In this document: piece after piece, positions 1-7,389 of the stretch
How the letters are laid out: each line of letters begins with the position of its first letter
Numbering within the stretch: position 1 is the stretch's first letter
NCBI GenBank assembly: GCA_937915515.1
Contig: CALGIK010000228.1
Location: 1-14,130, forward strand
Direction of reading: 5' to 3'
DNA length: 14,130 bases
Source: an uncultured Clostridia bacterium
Lineage (GTDB): Bacteria; Bacillota; Clostridia; Christensenellales; CAG-314
Position numbers and translations under genes: made by a program
Notes under the pieces: model-generated
The model's database searches: none
Told to the model about the DNA's origin: nothing
Seen by the model: only the letters and a program-made list of their open reading frames with translations

Positions 1-906
1 GCTTCCGTCAATATTGACTTTTATTTTTACCGTGCAGGCATTTATTTCGTCGCTTTCGTCAAGCTGAGTAAGTAACCCGCGCTTTTTTAACAATTTTGCG
101 GCAATAGTGCCTATGTCCATTAAGCTAACCGGCTTGGTACGCTCCAGCTCTTTGCGTGTTAAAAGGTAATTTTTATATTCTTCCTCAACTACTTCGTCTT
201 CAAAAACGATATTGTCCAAAACGGTATTGAAGGTCGTATGGCGGCAATGGTCGCTCCAATAAGTATCAATAACTTTAATTTCGGTAATTGTCGGCGCTCT
301 GTTTATACTTTTAAAATAATCCTGACAAAATAAAAGGTCGGCTAAATCCAATGCCAAACCGTATTTTTTTGAAAATTCCTTCAACCCGTTTTTGTCAAGA
401 GAATTAAAGTCGTTTAAGACTTCCACAGTTGTAGGGATGACAAATTCTTCTTTTAAAGTGTCACTGTGCGCTAAATCAATCAGCATACTGTCAACGGGAT
501 TGACCACATACTGTGCAATTTTTTGTTTTTGCTCTTCCGTTATGCCTTCAAAACAATATACCTTAGCAGTTTTTACCGTGGGTCTTTCGCCCTGACTTAT
601 AAATTGAACGCATTGTGCCGCACTGTCGGCACGCTGATCAAACTGTCCGCTTAAAGCTTGCACGCCAAAGGCTTTTTCCTTTTCGTTTAAAACAAGCTCG
701 TCAAAAACGTCGTCTGTTTGCGGCTCGCTAAAAACCGTTGTTCTGCATTTATCGAAAGTTTTTTTGTCGATATTCTCTACACTGTACTTATTTAAAATGC
801 GTAAAGACTCTGCTTGTATATTAAGCAGATTTTTAATTTCTTCCTTTAAAGAATTTGCTTCATTAGCGTATTGGGGCTTTTTTTGAACGTAAATTTCAAA
901 AACCAT
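1..906 (-). CDS. purL: Phosphoribosylformylglycinamidine synthase, single-chain type (3' end cut off by the window)
   Basis: FGAM synthase converts FGAR, glutamine and ATP to FGAM, the fourth step of purine synthesis. The reading frame is open from the ATG at 904-906 to the window edge, giving 302 residues with no stop. The N-terminus MVFEIYVQKKP and the block around residues 216-226 (YWSDHCRHTTF) match the large single-chain PurL found in Clostridia and Bacteroidetes. In that form the PurS-like, synthetase and glutaminase parts are fused in one chain of roughly 1200 residues. What is seen is the N-terminal PurS-like/linker portion and the start of the first synthetase domain. The catalytic parts and the glutaminase domain would lie beyond the edge. 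No separate purQ or purS is seen, which fits the fused form. An AGAGG ribosome site sits just upstream of the ATG. It is the last visible gene of the operon, 81 bases after purD. Assignment is from recalled family sequence. Confidence 0.9.
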   Translation of the reverse strand, partial: MVFEIYVQKKPQYANEANSLKEEIKNLLNIQAESLRILNKYSVENIDKKTFDKCRTTVFSEPQTDDVFDELVLNEKEKAFGVQALSGQFDQRADSAAQCVQFISQGERPTVKTAKVYCFEGITEEQKQKIAQYVVNPVDSMLIDLAHSDTLKEEFVIPTTVEVLNDFNSLDKNGLKEFSKKYGLALDLADLLFCQDYFKSINRAPTITEIKVIDTYWSDHCRHTTFNTVLDNIVFEDEVVEEEYKNYLLTRKELERTKPVSLMDIGTIAAKLLKKRGLLTQLDESDEINACTVKIKVNIDGS

Positions 907-939
907 TTTATCCTCTTTACTTTTTTTCTATCTGTTTGC

Positions 940-977
940 TATACCTTATGTTTAAGCTTAGTTATACCTTTATGTTT
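940..977. repeat. Short direct repeat in the purD-purL spacer
   Basis: Two near-identical units, TATACCTTATGTTT at 940-953 and TATACCTTTATGTTT at 963-977 on the plus strand, differ by one inserted T and are separated by nine bases that include AAGCTT. They fill much of the 81-base gap between the purD stop and the purL ATG. No hairpin, terminator or clear promoter was recognised. The role is unknown, and a chance duplication in A/T-rich spacer is possible. Confidence 0.5.
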
Positions 978-987
978 GCACTCGTAT

Positions 988-2238
988 TTAGTCTTTATTT
1001 AATGCGAGCATGGCTTTTTTGCCTATATCCTTTCGATAATAGATATTATCAAACTTTACTTCATCCATCAGCTTGTAGGCGTTTTCTATTGCTTCTTTTA
1101 GGTTAGACGCAACTGCTGTTACACCTAATACCCTGCCCCCGTTTGTAATAAGCTTTTCGCCCTCCTTTTTTACCCCTGCACAAAAACAAAAGGTCTCTTT
1201 GTTGTCGGTATGAGGAAGAGTCAGCCCAAAACCTTTTTGATACAAAAGAGGGTATCCCTTGCTTGCCGCAATAACACAGCATGCAGCTTTTTCCTTTTCG
1301 AATACAACGCTGTCGGGGTTTAAACAGCCTCTTGACGTGTCCAGCATAATTTTCATTAAATCGCTTTTTAATAAAGGCAAAACCACTTGCGCTTCGGGGT
1401 CGCCAAAACGGCAGTTGTATTCTATCACTTTTGCGCCCTCTGTTGTAAGCATCAGCCCAAAATATAAACAACCTCTAAACTCTCTGCCCATAGCCTTTAA
1501 CGCTTTGATTGTCGGCAGAAAAATTTCTTGCATACAACGGCTGTTTATCTCTTCGCAATAATAGGGATTAGGCGCAACAGTGCCCATACCGCCGGTGTTG
1601 TTTCCTTCGTCACCGTCAAGCGCGCGTTTATGGTCCATGCTGCTTATCATCGGCACGATTTTGTCGCCGTCAGTAAAAGTTAAAACGCTGACTTCGACAC
1701 CCTCTAAATATTCCTCAATAACGATATTTTTTCCGCTTTCGCCGAATTTTTTTAAAGCAATTGCCTCCTTAACGGCGTCAATTGCCTCTGTAAGCGTGTT
1801 AGCCACCGTTACGCCTTTACCTAAGGCTAAGCCGTCCGCCTTTATTACGATTACCGCTTTATTTTCGTCGTCAAAAACACGGTAATCGGCTGTCGGGATG
1901 TTGTATTTTTTCATTAAGTTTTTGGCAAAAACCTTGCTGCTCTCAATTTCCGCCGCGGCTTTGGTTGGTCCAAAACACTCAATACCTATTTTGTTAAACC
2001 TATCCACAAGCCCTAAACTAAGCGGATCGTCAGGCGTAACCACCACAAAATCGGGAGGATTTTTTGTGCAATAATCCGTTATCCCGTCAATGTCGGTAGC
2101 GTTAAGATTAACAAACGTAACATTTGTCATGCCGCCGTTACCGGGGCAAACCCAAATTTCGCTTACTAACGGACTTGTTTTAAGTTTTTCCACAACGGCA
2201 TGCTCTCTGCCGCCGCTGCCAATAACCATTACTTTCAT
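988..2238 (-). CDS. purD: Phosphoribosylamine--glycine ligase (GAR synthetase)
   Basis: Joins phosphoribosylamine and glycine using ATP to give GAR, the second step of purine synthesis; cytosolic. The 416-residue protein has the usual length and an ATP-grasp fold. An N-terminal GSGGREHA motif is at residues 7-14 and PGNGG at 32-36. The ATP-binding KADGLALGKGV is at 133-143. The signature HKRALDGDEGNNTGGMG is at 203-219, and the metal and ATP-binding EYNCRFGDPEAQ is at 273-284. The segment at about 68-79 (TPDDPLSLGLVD) replaces the common GPEAPL form, a variant I recall from Clostridia. The ATG at 2236-2238 begins directly at the GSGG-type nucleotide-binding fold, with a weak AGG-containing ribosome site upstream. 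It lies 69 A/T-rich bases after purH, the second-largest gap between the purine genes. Confidence 0.96.
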   Translation of the reverse strand: MKVMVIGSGGREHAVVEKLKTSPLVSEIWVCPGNGGMTNVTFVNLNATDIDGITDYCTKNPPDFVVVTPDDPLSLGLVDRFNKIGIECFGPTKAAAEIESSKVFAKNLMKKYNIPTADYRVFDDENKAVIVIKADGLALGKGVTVANTLTEAIDAVKEAIALKKFGESGKNIVIEEYLEGVEVSVLTFTDGDKIVPMISSMDHKRALDGDEGNNTGGMGTVAPNPYYCEEINSRCMQEIFLPTIKALKAMGREFRGCLYFGLMLTTEGAKVIEYNCRFGDPEAQVVLPLLKSDLMKIMLDTSRGCLNPDSVVFEKEKAACCVIAASKGYPLLYQKGFGLTLPHTDNKETFCFCAGVKKEGEKLITNGGRVLGVTAVASNLKEAIENAYKLMDEVKFDNIYYRKDIGKKAMLALNKD

Positions 2239-2307
2239 CTTTACCTATTCTTATATAATAATTGCTTATAAAAAATCATCTCTAATAAAAAAATATTTTG
2301 CCGTTTA

Positions 2308-3492
2308 TCAATGATGGAAAAGCCTTATGCCGTTAAAAATAAGCACCATATTATACTTGTCGCTTACTTCTATAACATTGTCGTCTCTTATACTGCCGCC
2401 CGGCTCAACCACATAACTCACTCCGCTTTTTTTGGCACGCTCTATATTGTCGCCGAAAGGGAAAAAAGCGTCGCTGGCTAAACTTACATCTGATATCTTA
2501 TTTAAAAATTCACTCTTTTCGTTTTCCGTCAACGGTTGGGGTTTTGATGCAAAATAATTTTGCCAAACGTCTTGTCCTATAACGTCCTCAGGGCAGTTGC
2601 TCAAAAATATATCAATGCAGTTGTCACGGTCAGCTCTGCCTAAAGAGGGCAAAAAGTTTAATTCCATAACTTTTTTATGCTGGCGCAAATGCCATAAGTC
2701 CGCCTTGTTGCCCGCTAAACGCGTGCAATGAATACGCGACTGCTGTCCCGCTCCCACTCCGATTGCCTGACCGTCCTTAGCAAAACACACGCTGTTTGAC
2801 TGCGTATATTTTAAGGTAATCAAAGCGATAAGCAAATCGGTTTTTGCGCTGTCGGGCAGATTTTTATTTTTTGATACTATATTAGTTAAAACACTGTCGT
2901 CCAATTTTATATTGTTGCGTGCCTGCGCAAAAGAGATTCCAAAAATTTGTTTTGTTTCCGTCAATTCGGGAATATAATTTTCGTCCATTTGCAATACTAC
3001 GTAACTGCCCTTCTTTTTTTGCGTCAAGATTTTTAATGCTTCTTCCGTAAACCCCGGAGCAATTATGCCGTCACTTACCTCTCGCTTTATTATATTTGCC
3101 GTTGTTTCGTCGCAAATGTCACTTAGAGCGATAAAATCACCGTAGCTGCTCATTCTGTCGGTGCCTCTTGCTCTGGCATATGCGCAAGCAATCGGACTGT
3201 CGTCGATACCTATGATGTCATCAACAAAATATATCTTTTTTAATGTATTCGAAAGTTTTTTGCCTACTGCCGCCGATGTAGGGCTGACGTGCTTAAAACT
3301 ACTTGCGCTTGCCATGCCTGTTGCGGCTTTAAGTTCCTTTACCAGTTGCCAGCTGTTAAGTGCGTCCATAAGGTTAATAAACCCGGGGCGACCGTTAATA
3401 ATCTTAATAGGCAGTTCGCCGCCGTTTGCCATATATATTTTTGCGGGTTTTTGGTTGGGGTTGCATCCGTACTTTAATTCTAACTCTTTCAT
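2308..3492 (-). CDS. purH: AICAR transformylase without the IMP cyclohydrolase domain
   Basis: Transfers a formyl group from 10-formyl-tetrahydrofolate to AICAR (ZMP), giving FAICAR, the penultimate step to IMP. It is 394 residues long, against about 510-590 for the usual bifunctional PurH. The N-terminal MGS-like cyclohydrolase domain (about 200 residues) is absent, and the protein begins directly at the transformylase fold. The catalytic Lys-His pair is seen as SFKHVSP with K67 and H68. The C-terminal blocks DAFFPFGDNIERAKKSGV and PGGSIRDDNVIEV and the terminal RLFHH are typical. The gene is intact: the ATG follows an AGGAAG ribosome site that overlaps the purB TAG stop, nine bases upstream. 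The missing activity is supplied by the PurO-type gene at 4963-5682 in the same operon. The name purH is used for the transformylase half only. Confidence 0.94.
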   Translation of the reverse strand: MKELELKYGCNPNQKPAKIYMANGGELPIKIINGRPGFINLMDALNSWQLVKELKAATGMASASSFKHVSPTSAAVGKKLSNTLKKIYFVDDIIGIDDSPIACAYARARGTDRMSSYGDFIALSDICDETTANIIKREVSDGIIAPGFTEEALKILTQKKKGSYVVLQMDENYIPELTETKQIFGISFAQARNNIKLDDSVLTNIVSKNKNLPDSAKTDLLIALITLKYTQSNSVCFAKDGQAIGVGAGQQSRIHCTRLAGNKADLWHLRQHKKVMELNFLPSLGRADRDNCIDIFLSNCPEDVIGQDVWQNYFASKPQPLTENEKSEFLNKISDVSLASDAFFPFGDNIERAKKSGVSYVVEPGGSIRDDNVIEVSDKYNMVLIFNGIRLFHH

Positions 3493-3501
3493 TATTACTT
3501 C

Positions 3502-4935
3502 CTAAACGTTAAGTTGTGTTGTTATATTTTTTTCGCCGTATTTTTTTACCAGCGGCAATATGGTATCACGCAAAAACTCTTCTGTTTGACTCACGCATCT
3601 TCCGATGTATTTATTTGGGTCTAAAAGCGAATTTATTTCTTCCTTTGTCATTTTAAAGGCATTGTCGGCACAAATCCTGTCAATTAAATCGTTTTTGCCG
3701 CCCTCTAACTTTACTTTTTTTGCCGCCTCTATGCTATAAATTCTTAACCTCTCGTGCAGTTCCTGACGGTTGCCGCCACGCTTTACGCTTTCCATCAAAA
3801 TGTTTTCCGTCGCCATAAAGGGCAGTTTTTCGTTAACTCTTTTTTCTATAACTTTTTCATAAACAACAAGTCCGTTTGACACGTTGATATAAATATTTAA
3901 TATAGCATCCACTGCCAAAAATGCTTCCGCGACGCTTATACGCTTATTTGCACTGTCGTCAAGGGTGCGCTCAAACCATTGAGTGCCTGCCGTAATTGCG
4001 GGATTTAAACTGTCTATTATAACGTAACGAGCCAATGCGCACATGCGCTCACATCTCATAGGGTTGCGCTTGTAGGGCATTGCGCTGCTGCCTATTTGGT
4101 TGTCCTCAAAAGGCTCCTCCACTTCTTCAAAGCTGCTTAATATCCTTATATCGTTGGCAAATTTATAAGCGCTTTGCGCAAATCCGCTGAGTGTCGCCAA
4201 AAAGAAAGCGTCGATTTTGCGCGAATATGTTTGTCCCGATATACTTACGCAGGAATCAAAACCCATTTGCTCTGCGATTAAATCGTCAAGTTTTTTTACC
4301 TTTTGTTCGTCATTATCAAACAACTCCATAAAGCTTGATTGAGTGCCTGTCGTGCCTTTGCTGCCAAGCAGCTGCAAATTAATTAATCTATGCTCCAATT
4401 CCTTAATGTCCATGGCTAATTCGTTTAGCCATAGACAGGCGCGCTTACCTACCGTCGTCAGCTGCGCAGGCTGAAGGTGCGTATATGCTAAACACGCTAA
4501 AGCCTTATACTTATCGGCAAAGTCAGAAAGATTTTTTAATACTTGCGTAGCTTTAGACAGTATAATTTTACTTGCTTCCCTTAACGCAATTATATCTGCG
4601 TTGTCGCCAACATAACAGCTTGTAGCGCCTAAATGAATAATGCCTTCGGCTTGAGGGCACTGTTTGCCGTATGCGTAAACATGGCTCATAACGTCGTGAC
4701 GCACAAGTTTTTCTCTCTCTTGAGCGACTTCGTAATTGATATCGTAAATGTGACTATTCAATTCTTTTATTTGCTCGTCGGTAATACTCAGTCCCAACTG
4801 TTTTTCGGTTTTTGCAAGCGCCACCCAAAGCTTACGCCAGGTACTGAATTTAAAGTCGTCGCTAAATATATACTGCATTTCATCACTAGAATAACGAGTG
4901 GACAAAGGAGAAATATACTTATTGTGTTCCGCCAT
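3502..4935 (-). CDS. purB: Adenylosuccinate lyase, long (animal-like) form
   Basis: Removes fumarate from SAICAR to give AICAR, and from adenylosuccinate to give AMP, so it serves both the IMP pathway and the AMP branch. The 477-residue protein belongs to the fumarase/aspartase superfamily. The catalytic-acid region YTHLQPAQLTTVGKR is at residues 151-165, with His153. The flexible signature loop GSSAMPYKRNPM is at 282-293, with the catalytic serine in the pair 283/284. The block IIHLGATSCYVGDN is at 99-112. From its opening (YISPLSTRY, FKFSTWRKLWVALA) to WFERTLDDSANKRI and LPFMATENI, it resembles human ADSL as I recall it more than the roughly 430-residue Bacillus PurB. The ATG at 4933-4935 follows an AAAGGA ribosome site, 27 bases after the purO stop. 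Confidence 0.95.
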   Translation of the reverse strand: MAEHNKYISPLSTRYSSDEMQYIFSDDFKFSTWRKLWVALAKTEKQLGLSITDEQIKELNSHIYDINYEVAQEREKLVRHDVMSHVYAYGKQCPQAEGIIHLGATSCYVGDNADIIALREASKIILSKATQVLKNLSDFADKYKALACLAYTHLQPAQLTTVGKRACLWLNELAMDIKELEHRLINLQLLGSKGTTGTQSSFMELFDNDEQKVKKLDDLIAEQMGFDSCVSISGQTYSRKIDAFFLATLSGFAQSAYKFANDIRILSSFEEVEEPFEDNQIGSSAMPYKRNPMRCERMCALARYVIIDSLNPAITAGTQWFERTLDDSANKRISVAEAFLAVDAILNIYINVSNGLVVYEKVIEKRVNEKLPFMATENILMESVKRGGNRQELHERLRIYSIEAAKKVKLEGGKNDLIDRICADNAFKMTKEEINSLLDPNKYIGRCVSQTEEFLRDTILPLVKKYGEKNITTQLNV

Positions 4936-4962
4936 TTCTTTTCCTTTACGGCTAAAGTGCCG

Positions 4963-5682
4963 TTATTTGTTTTTATTTATAATAACTTCGTCAAACTTTT
5001 TTGTTAACAAATTTGTATAACGCACATAAAGGCTGACTTTGTTGTCGGCGTTTAAACTTTGCCAAATTTTATTCGCAAAGGTATTTATGTCTATTTCGTC
5101 AACAGTCACTTTTATCGGCTCTCCCGTAAAGGAAGGCAAAGGATTGCCGTCGCCGTTGTATGTACTGATAAAATGACCTTCGCCATTAACGGCGGCATAC
5201 TCAAAAGTAAAACGGTTGCATGCGCTCCCCTTTTCATCCGCCGATTTTAATATGCTTAACGCATAATTAAACTCATTGTTCTCGTCACAAATACAGCTTA
5301 TTCGGGGCGTGAAATTTGGAAAATCCGGCTCAAAACAGCGTGTGGATAATGCTTTTATAAAAGTTTCGCCTTTACTTAAAAAATCATAAACAGTATCAGT
5401 CTGGTCGCCGTTTGTGACTATTAATTGCCCGTTAAACTTTTTAACAGGCGAATATATAATAAGACTGGGGTCGGTGAGTTTATTAGGGTCGTAAGCGTTA
5501 ATAACAATGCCCTCCTCACTTTTTTTAAAAACTCTGTTGCGGCTGTTAACGCTTCGTCCCATAATAAAATAAGCTATCACGCCGAAATTGCCGCTATGGC
5601 TCTTGCCGACAACAATCCCCCGTCCGGGATAGCTGTTTGACTTTAATATTTGCGTTAAATCATTTAACTGTGTTGCACTCAT
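4963..5682 (-). CDS. purO: IMP cyclohydrolase, PurO (archaeal-type) family
   Basis: Closes the ring of FAICAR to give IMP, the last step of de novo synthesis. The frame opens 72 bases further upstream (to 5754), but the ATG at 5680-5682 is chosen. An AGGA ribosome site lies six bases before it and overlaps the purN stop, and this start begins at the conserved domain. The result is 239 residues, the family's usual size. PurO-like blocks are YPGRGIVVG (18-26), AYFIMGRSVNSRNRVF (37-52), VTNGDQTDTVYD (89-100) and FTPRISCI (124-131). They correspond to archaeal PurO motifs recalled as GR-VVG, SSRSFPNR, SNGSHTDT and NTPRIAA. The protein is unrelated to the MGS-fold cyclohydrolase domain of bifunctional PurH, which is missing from this operon's PurH. 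Operon position between purN and purB supports the role. Catalytic activity is inferred, not demonstrated. Confidence 0.88.
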   Translation of the reverse strand: MSATQLNDLTQILKSNSYPGRGIVVGKSHSGNFGVIAYFIMGRSVNSRNRVFKKSEEGIVINAYDPNKLTDPSLIIYSPVKKFNGQLIVTNGDQTDTVYDFLSKGETFIKALSTRCFEPDFPNFTPRISCICDENNEFNYALSILKSADEKGSACNRFTFEYAAVNGEGHFISTYNGDGNPLPSFTGEPIKVTVDEIDINTFANKIWQSLNADNKVSLYVRYTNLLTKKFDEVIINKNK

Positions 5683-5688
5683 ATTTTT

Positions 5689-5692
5689 TCCT
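5689..5692 (-). promoter_or_regulatory. Ribosome binding site that fixes the purO start
   Basis: AGGA on the minus strand lies six bases before the ATG at 5682 and shares bases with the TAG stop of purN. This suggests coupled translation. It argues against the upstream ATG at 5754, which lies inside purN and would add 24 residues with no PurO similarity. Confidence 0.65.
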
Positions 5693-6311
5693 ATATCTCG
5701 CCCTTTAAAATTTTTTCGCTGACTAGCTCGATTGCTTGCGGCAAAATAATCCATTCAGCCTCTTTCATAACCCGCTGCTGCAAATCTTCGGGCGTATCGA
5801 AAGCGTTAACCTTAACTTGCTTTTGAATAATTATATCTCCGCCGTCCACAATCTCGCTGACAAAATGCACCGTAGCTCCCGTCATTTGTTCACCCGCAGC
5901 CAAAACAGCCTCGTGAACTTTTAATCCGTAAAAACCATCTCCGCAAAACTTAGGGATAAGCGACGGATGCACGTTTATTATTCTGTTTTTGTATGTTGCG
6001 CAAAAATCCTTAGTCAAAACGCACAAAAAACCCGCTAAAACTATAAGGTCAATTTTTTCTTTTTGAATTATCTCTTTAATACGCTCTTCAAAAAGAATTG
6101 CTGTCAGTTTTTCGCCCCTTTTATCAATAGCCACCGCTTTTATATCTGCATTTTTTGCACGGGCAAGCGCATATGCGTTAGGGTTGTTAGAAATAACGAT
6201 GCTTACAACGGCTTTTTTTATCAATCCGTTATCAATTGCATCTAAAACAGCCTGAAGGTTTGTACCGCCGCCGCTGACTAAAACAGCGACATTGACTTTG
6301 TCCTTTAGCAC
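5691..6311 (-). CDS. purN: Phosphoribosylglycinamide formyltransferase (GAR transformylase)
   Basis: Formylates GAR with 10-formyl-tetrahydrofolate to give FGAR, the third step. It is one of two folate-dependent steps in the operon, the other being PurH. The 206-residue protein has the nucleotide-binding VSGGGTNLQA near residues 12-21. The catalytic Asn and His are in NVHPSLIP (N113, H115), and the catalytic Asp is in EIVDGGDI (D156). The start is GTG at 6309-6311, overlapping the purM end by seven bases, with a GAGGGAG ribosome site seven bases upstream. This implies translational coupling with purM. Length and motifs are typical of the folate-dependent enzyme, not the formate-dependent PurT, which is not seen here. 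Confidence 0.95.
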   Translation of the reverse strand: MLKDKVNVAVLVSGGGTNLQAVLDAIDNGLIKKAVVSIVISNNPNAYALARAKNADIKAVAIDKRGEKLTAILFEERIKEIIQKEKIDLIVLAGFLCVLTKDFCATYKNRIINVHPSLIPKFCGDGFYGLKVHEAVLAAGEQMTGATVHFVSEIVDGGDIIIQKQVKVNAFDTPEDLQQRVMKEAEWIILPQAIELVSEKILKGEI

Positions 6312-7342
6312 AAAACAACTCCCTCATCGCCTTTTTTGATAACTCCCAAAACAAAAGGCTCTTCTCCCTGCTCTTTCAATACTCTTAAAGCGGTGCTCTC
6401 GTCCTCTTTACTTACGACGACGGTCATACCTACGCCCATATTAAAGGTGTTAAACATATCGTGCTCGCTTATTTTGCCTTTTTTTGCTATAAGTTTAAAT
6501 ATCGGCAAAATATCTATTGCGCTTTTGTCGATATAAGCGCATAGACCTTCTTTTAAACTGCGCGGAATATTTTCGTAAAAACCGCCGCCAGTGATGTGAC
6601 TTATGCCCTTGACTAAGACTTTTTCGATCAGTGCCAGCATCGATTTTACGTAAATACGGGTAGGAGTCAGCAGTGTTTCACCTAAACTTTTGCCGTTAAG
6701 CTCTACCATAGGTTTTTTTATGTCTGTTTTTTCGATATCAAATACTTTACGCACCAAGCTGAATCCGTTGCTGTGTACGCCGCTGCTTTTTAACGCAATA
6801 ATTACATCGCCTTCCTGCATTTTGTTTTTGTCTAAAATTTTATCTCTGTCAACAATACCAACACAAAATCCCGCCAAATCGTATTCGTTTTCGGGGTAAA
6901 AACCCGGCATTTCCGCCGTTTCGCCGCCTATAAGCGCACAGGAACTCATTACGCATCCATCGCAGACGCCTTTTACAATATCGGCGACTTTATCGGGTAT
7001 GTTTTTGCCTAGAGCTATGTAATCAAGGAAAAACAACGGTTTAGCACCGCTGCATATAACGTCGTTAGCGCACATTGCAACACAATCGATGCCGATAGTA
7101 TCATGCTTGTCCATTAAAAAAGCAATTTTTAATTTTGTCCCCACACCGTCGGTACCGCTCACCAAAATGGGATTGTTTATGCCGCTTAAATTTAACGCAA
7201 ACAGACCGCCAAAACCTCCGACGTCTCCTAATACCCCTTGTGTTATGGTTTTTTTAATATGGCCTTTCATGAGCTCAACTGCTTTGTAGCCTGCCGTTAT
7301 GTCGACACCTGCTTTTTTATAACTGTCGCTGTAACTCTTCAT
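6305..7342 (-). CDS. purM: Phosphoribosylformylglycinamidine cyclo-ligase (AIR synthetase)
   Basis: Uses ATP to close the imidazole ring of FGAM, giving AIR, the fifth step. From the ATG at 7340-7342 the product is 345 residues, the family's normal length. An AAGGAG ribosome site lies six bases upstream. An in-frame ATG at 7370-7372 would add ten residues (MKKFGSKENI), but it has no ribosome site and is disfavoured. Motifs are DITAGYKAVELMK (14-26), VSGTDGVGTKLK (61-72), ANDVICSGAKPLFFLDYIALGK (about 92-113) and GGETAEMPGFY (139-149). These are typical of the PurM/ATP-binding fold. The 3' end overlaps the GTG start of purN. Confidence 0.96.
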   Translation of the reverse strand: MKSYSDSYKKAGVDITAGYKAVELMKGHIKKTITQGVLGDVGGFGGLFALNLSGINNPILVSGTDGVGTKLKIAFLMDKHDTIGIDCVAMCANDVICSGAKPLFFLDYIALGKNIPDKVADIVKGVCDGCVMSSCALIGGETAEMPGFYPENEYDLAGFCVGIVDRDKILDKNKMQEGDVIIALKSSGVHSNGFSLVRKVFDIEKTDIKKPMVELNGKSLGETLLTPTRIYVKSMLALIEKVLVKGISHITGGGFYENIPRSLKEGLCAYIDKSAIDILPIFKLIAKKGKISEHDMFNTFNMGVGMTVVVSKEDESTALRVLKEQGEEPFVLGVIKKGDEGVVLC

Positions 7343-7348
7343 AATATT

Positions 7349-7354
7349 CTCCTT
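7349..7354 (-). promoter_or_regulatory. Ribosome binding site that fixes the purM start
   Basis: AAGGAG on the minus strand lies six bases before the ATG at 7342. It falls inside the extension opened by the upstream ATG at 7372, so that earlier start would translate through it. This supports the shorter 345-residue PurM. Confidence 0.75.
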
Positions 7355-7389
7355 ACTGCCGAACTTTTTCATTTTAAATTATGTTTATA

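Noticed and set aside
1103..1471. A 122-codon minus-strand frame inside purD, and a similar one at 9555-9761 inside purE
   Set aside because: Both are shifted-frame readings of intact genes with full family motifs in the main frame. There is no sign of a real frameshift.
2239..2307. Possible internal promoter between purH and purD
   Set aside because: A/T-rich with several TATAA-like strings, but no matching -35 at proper spacing. A/T-rich composition alone explains it.
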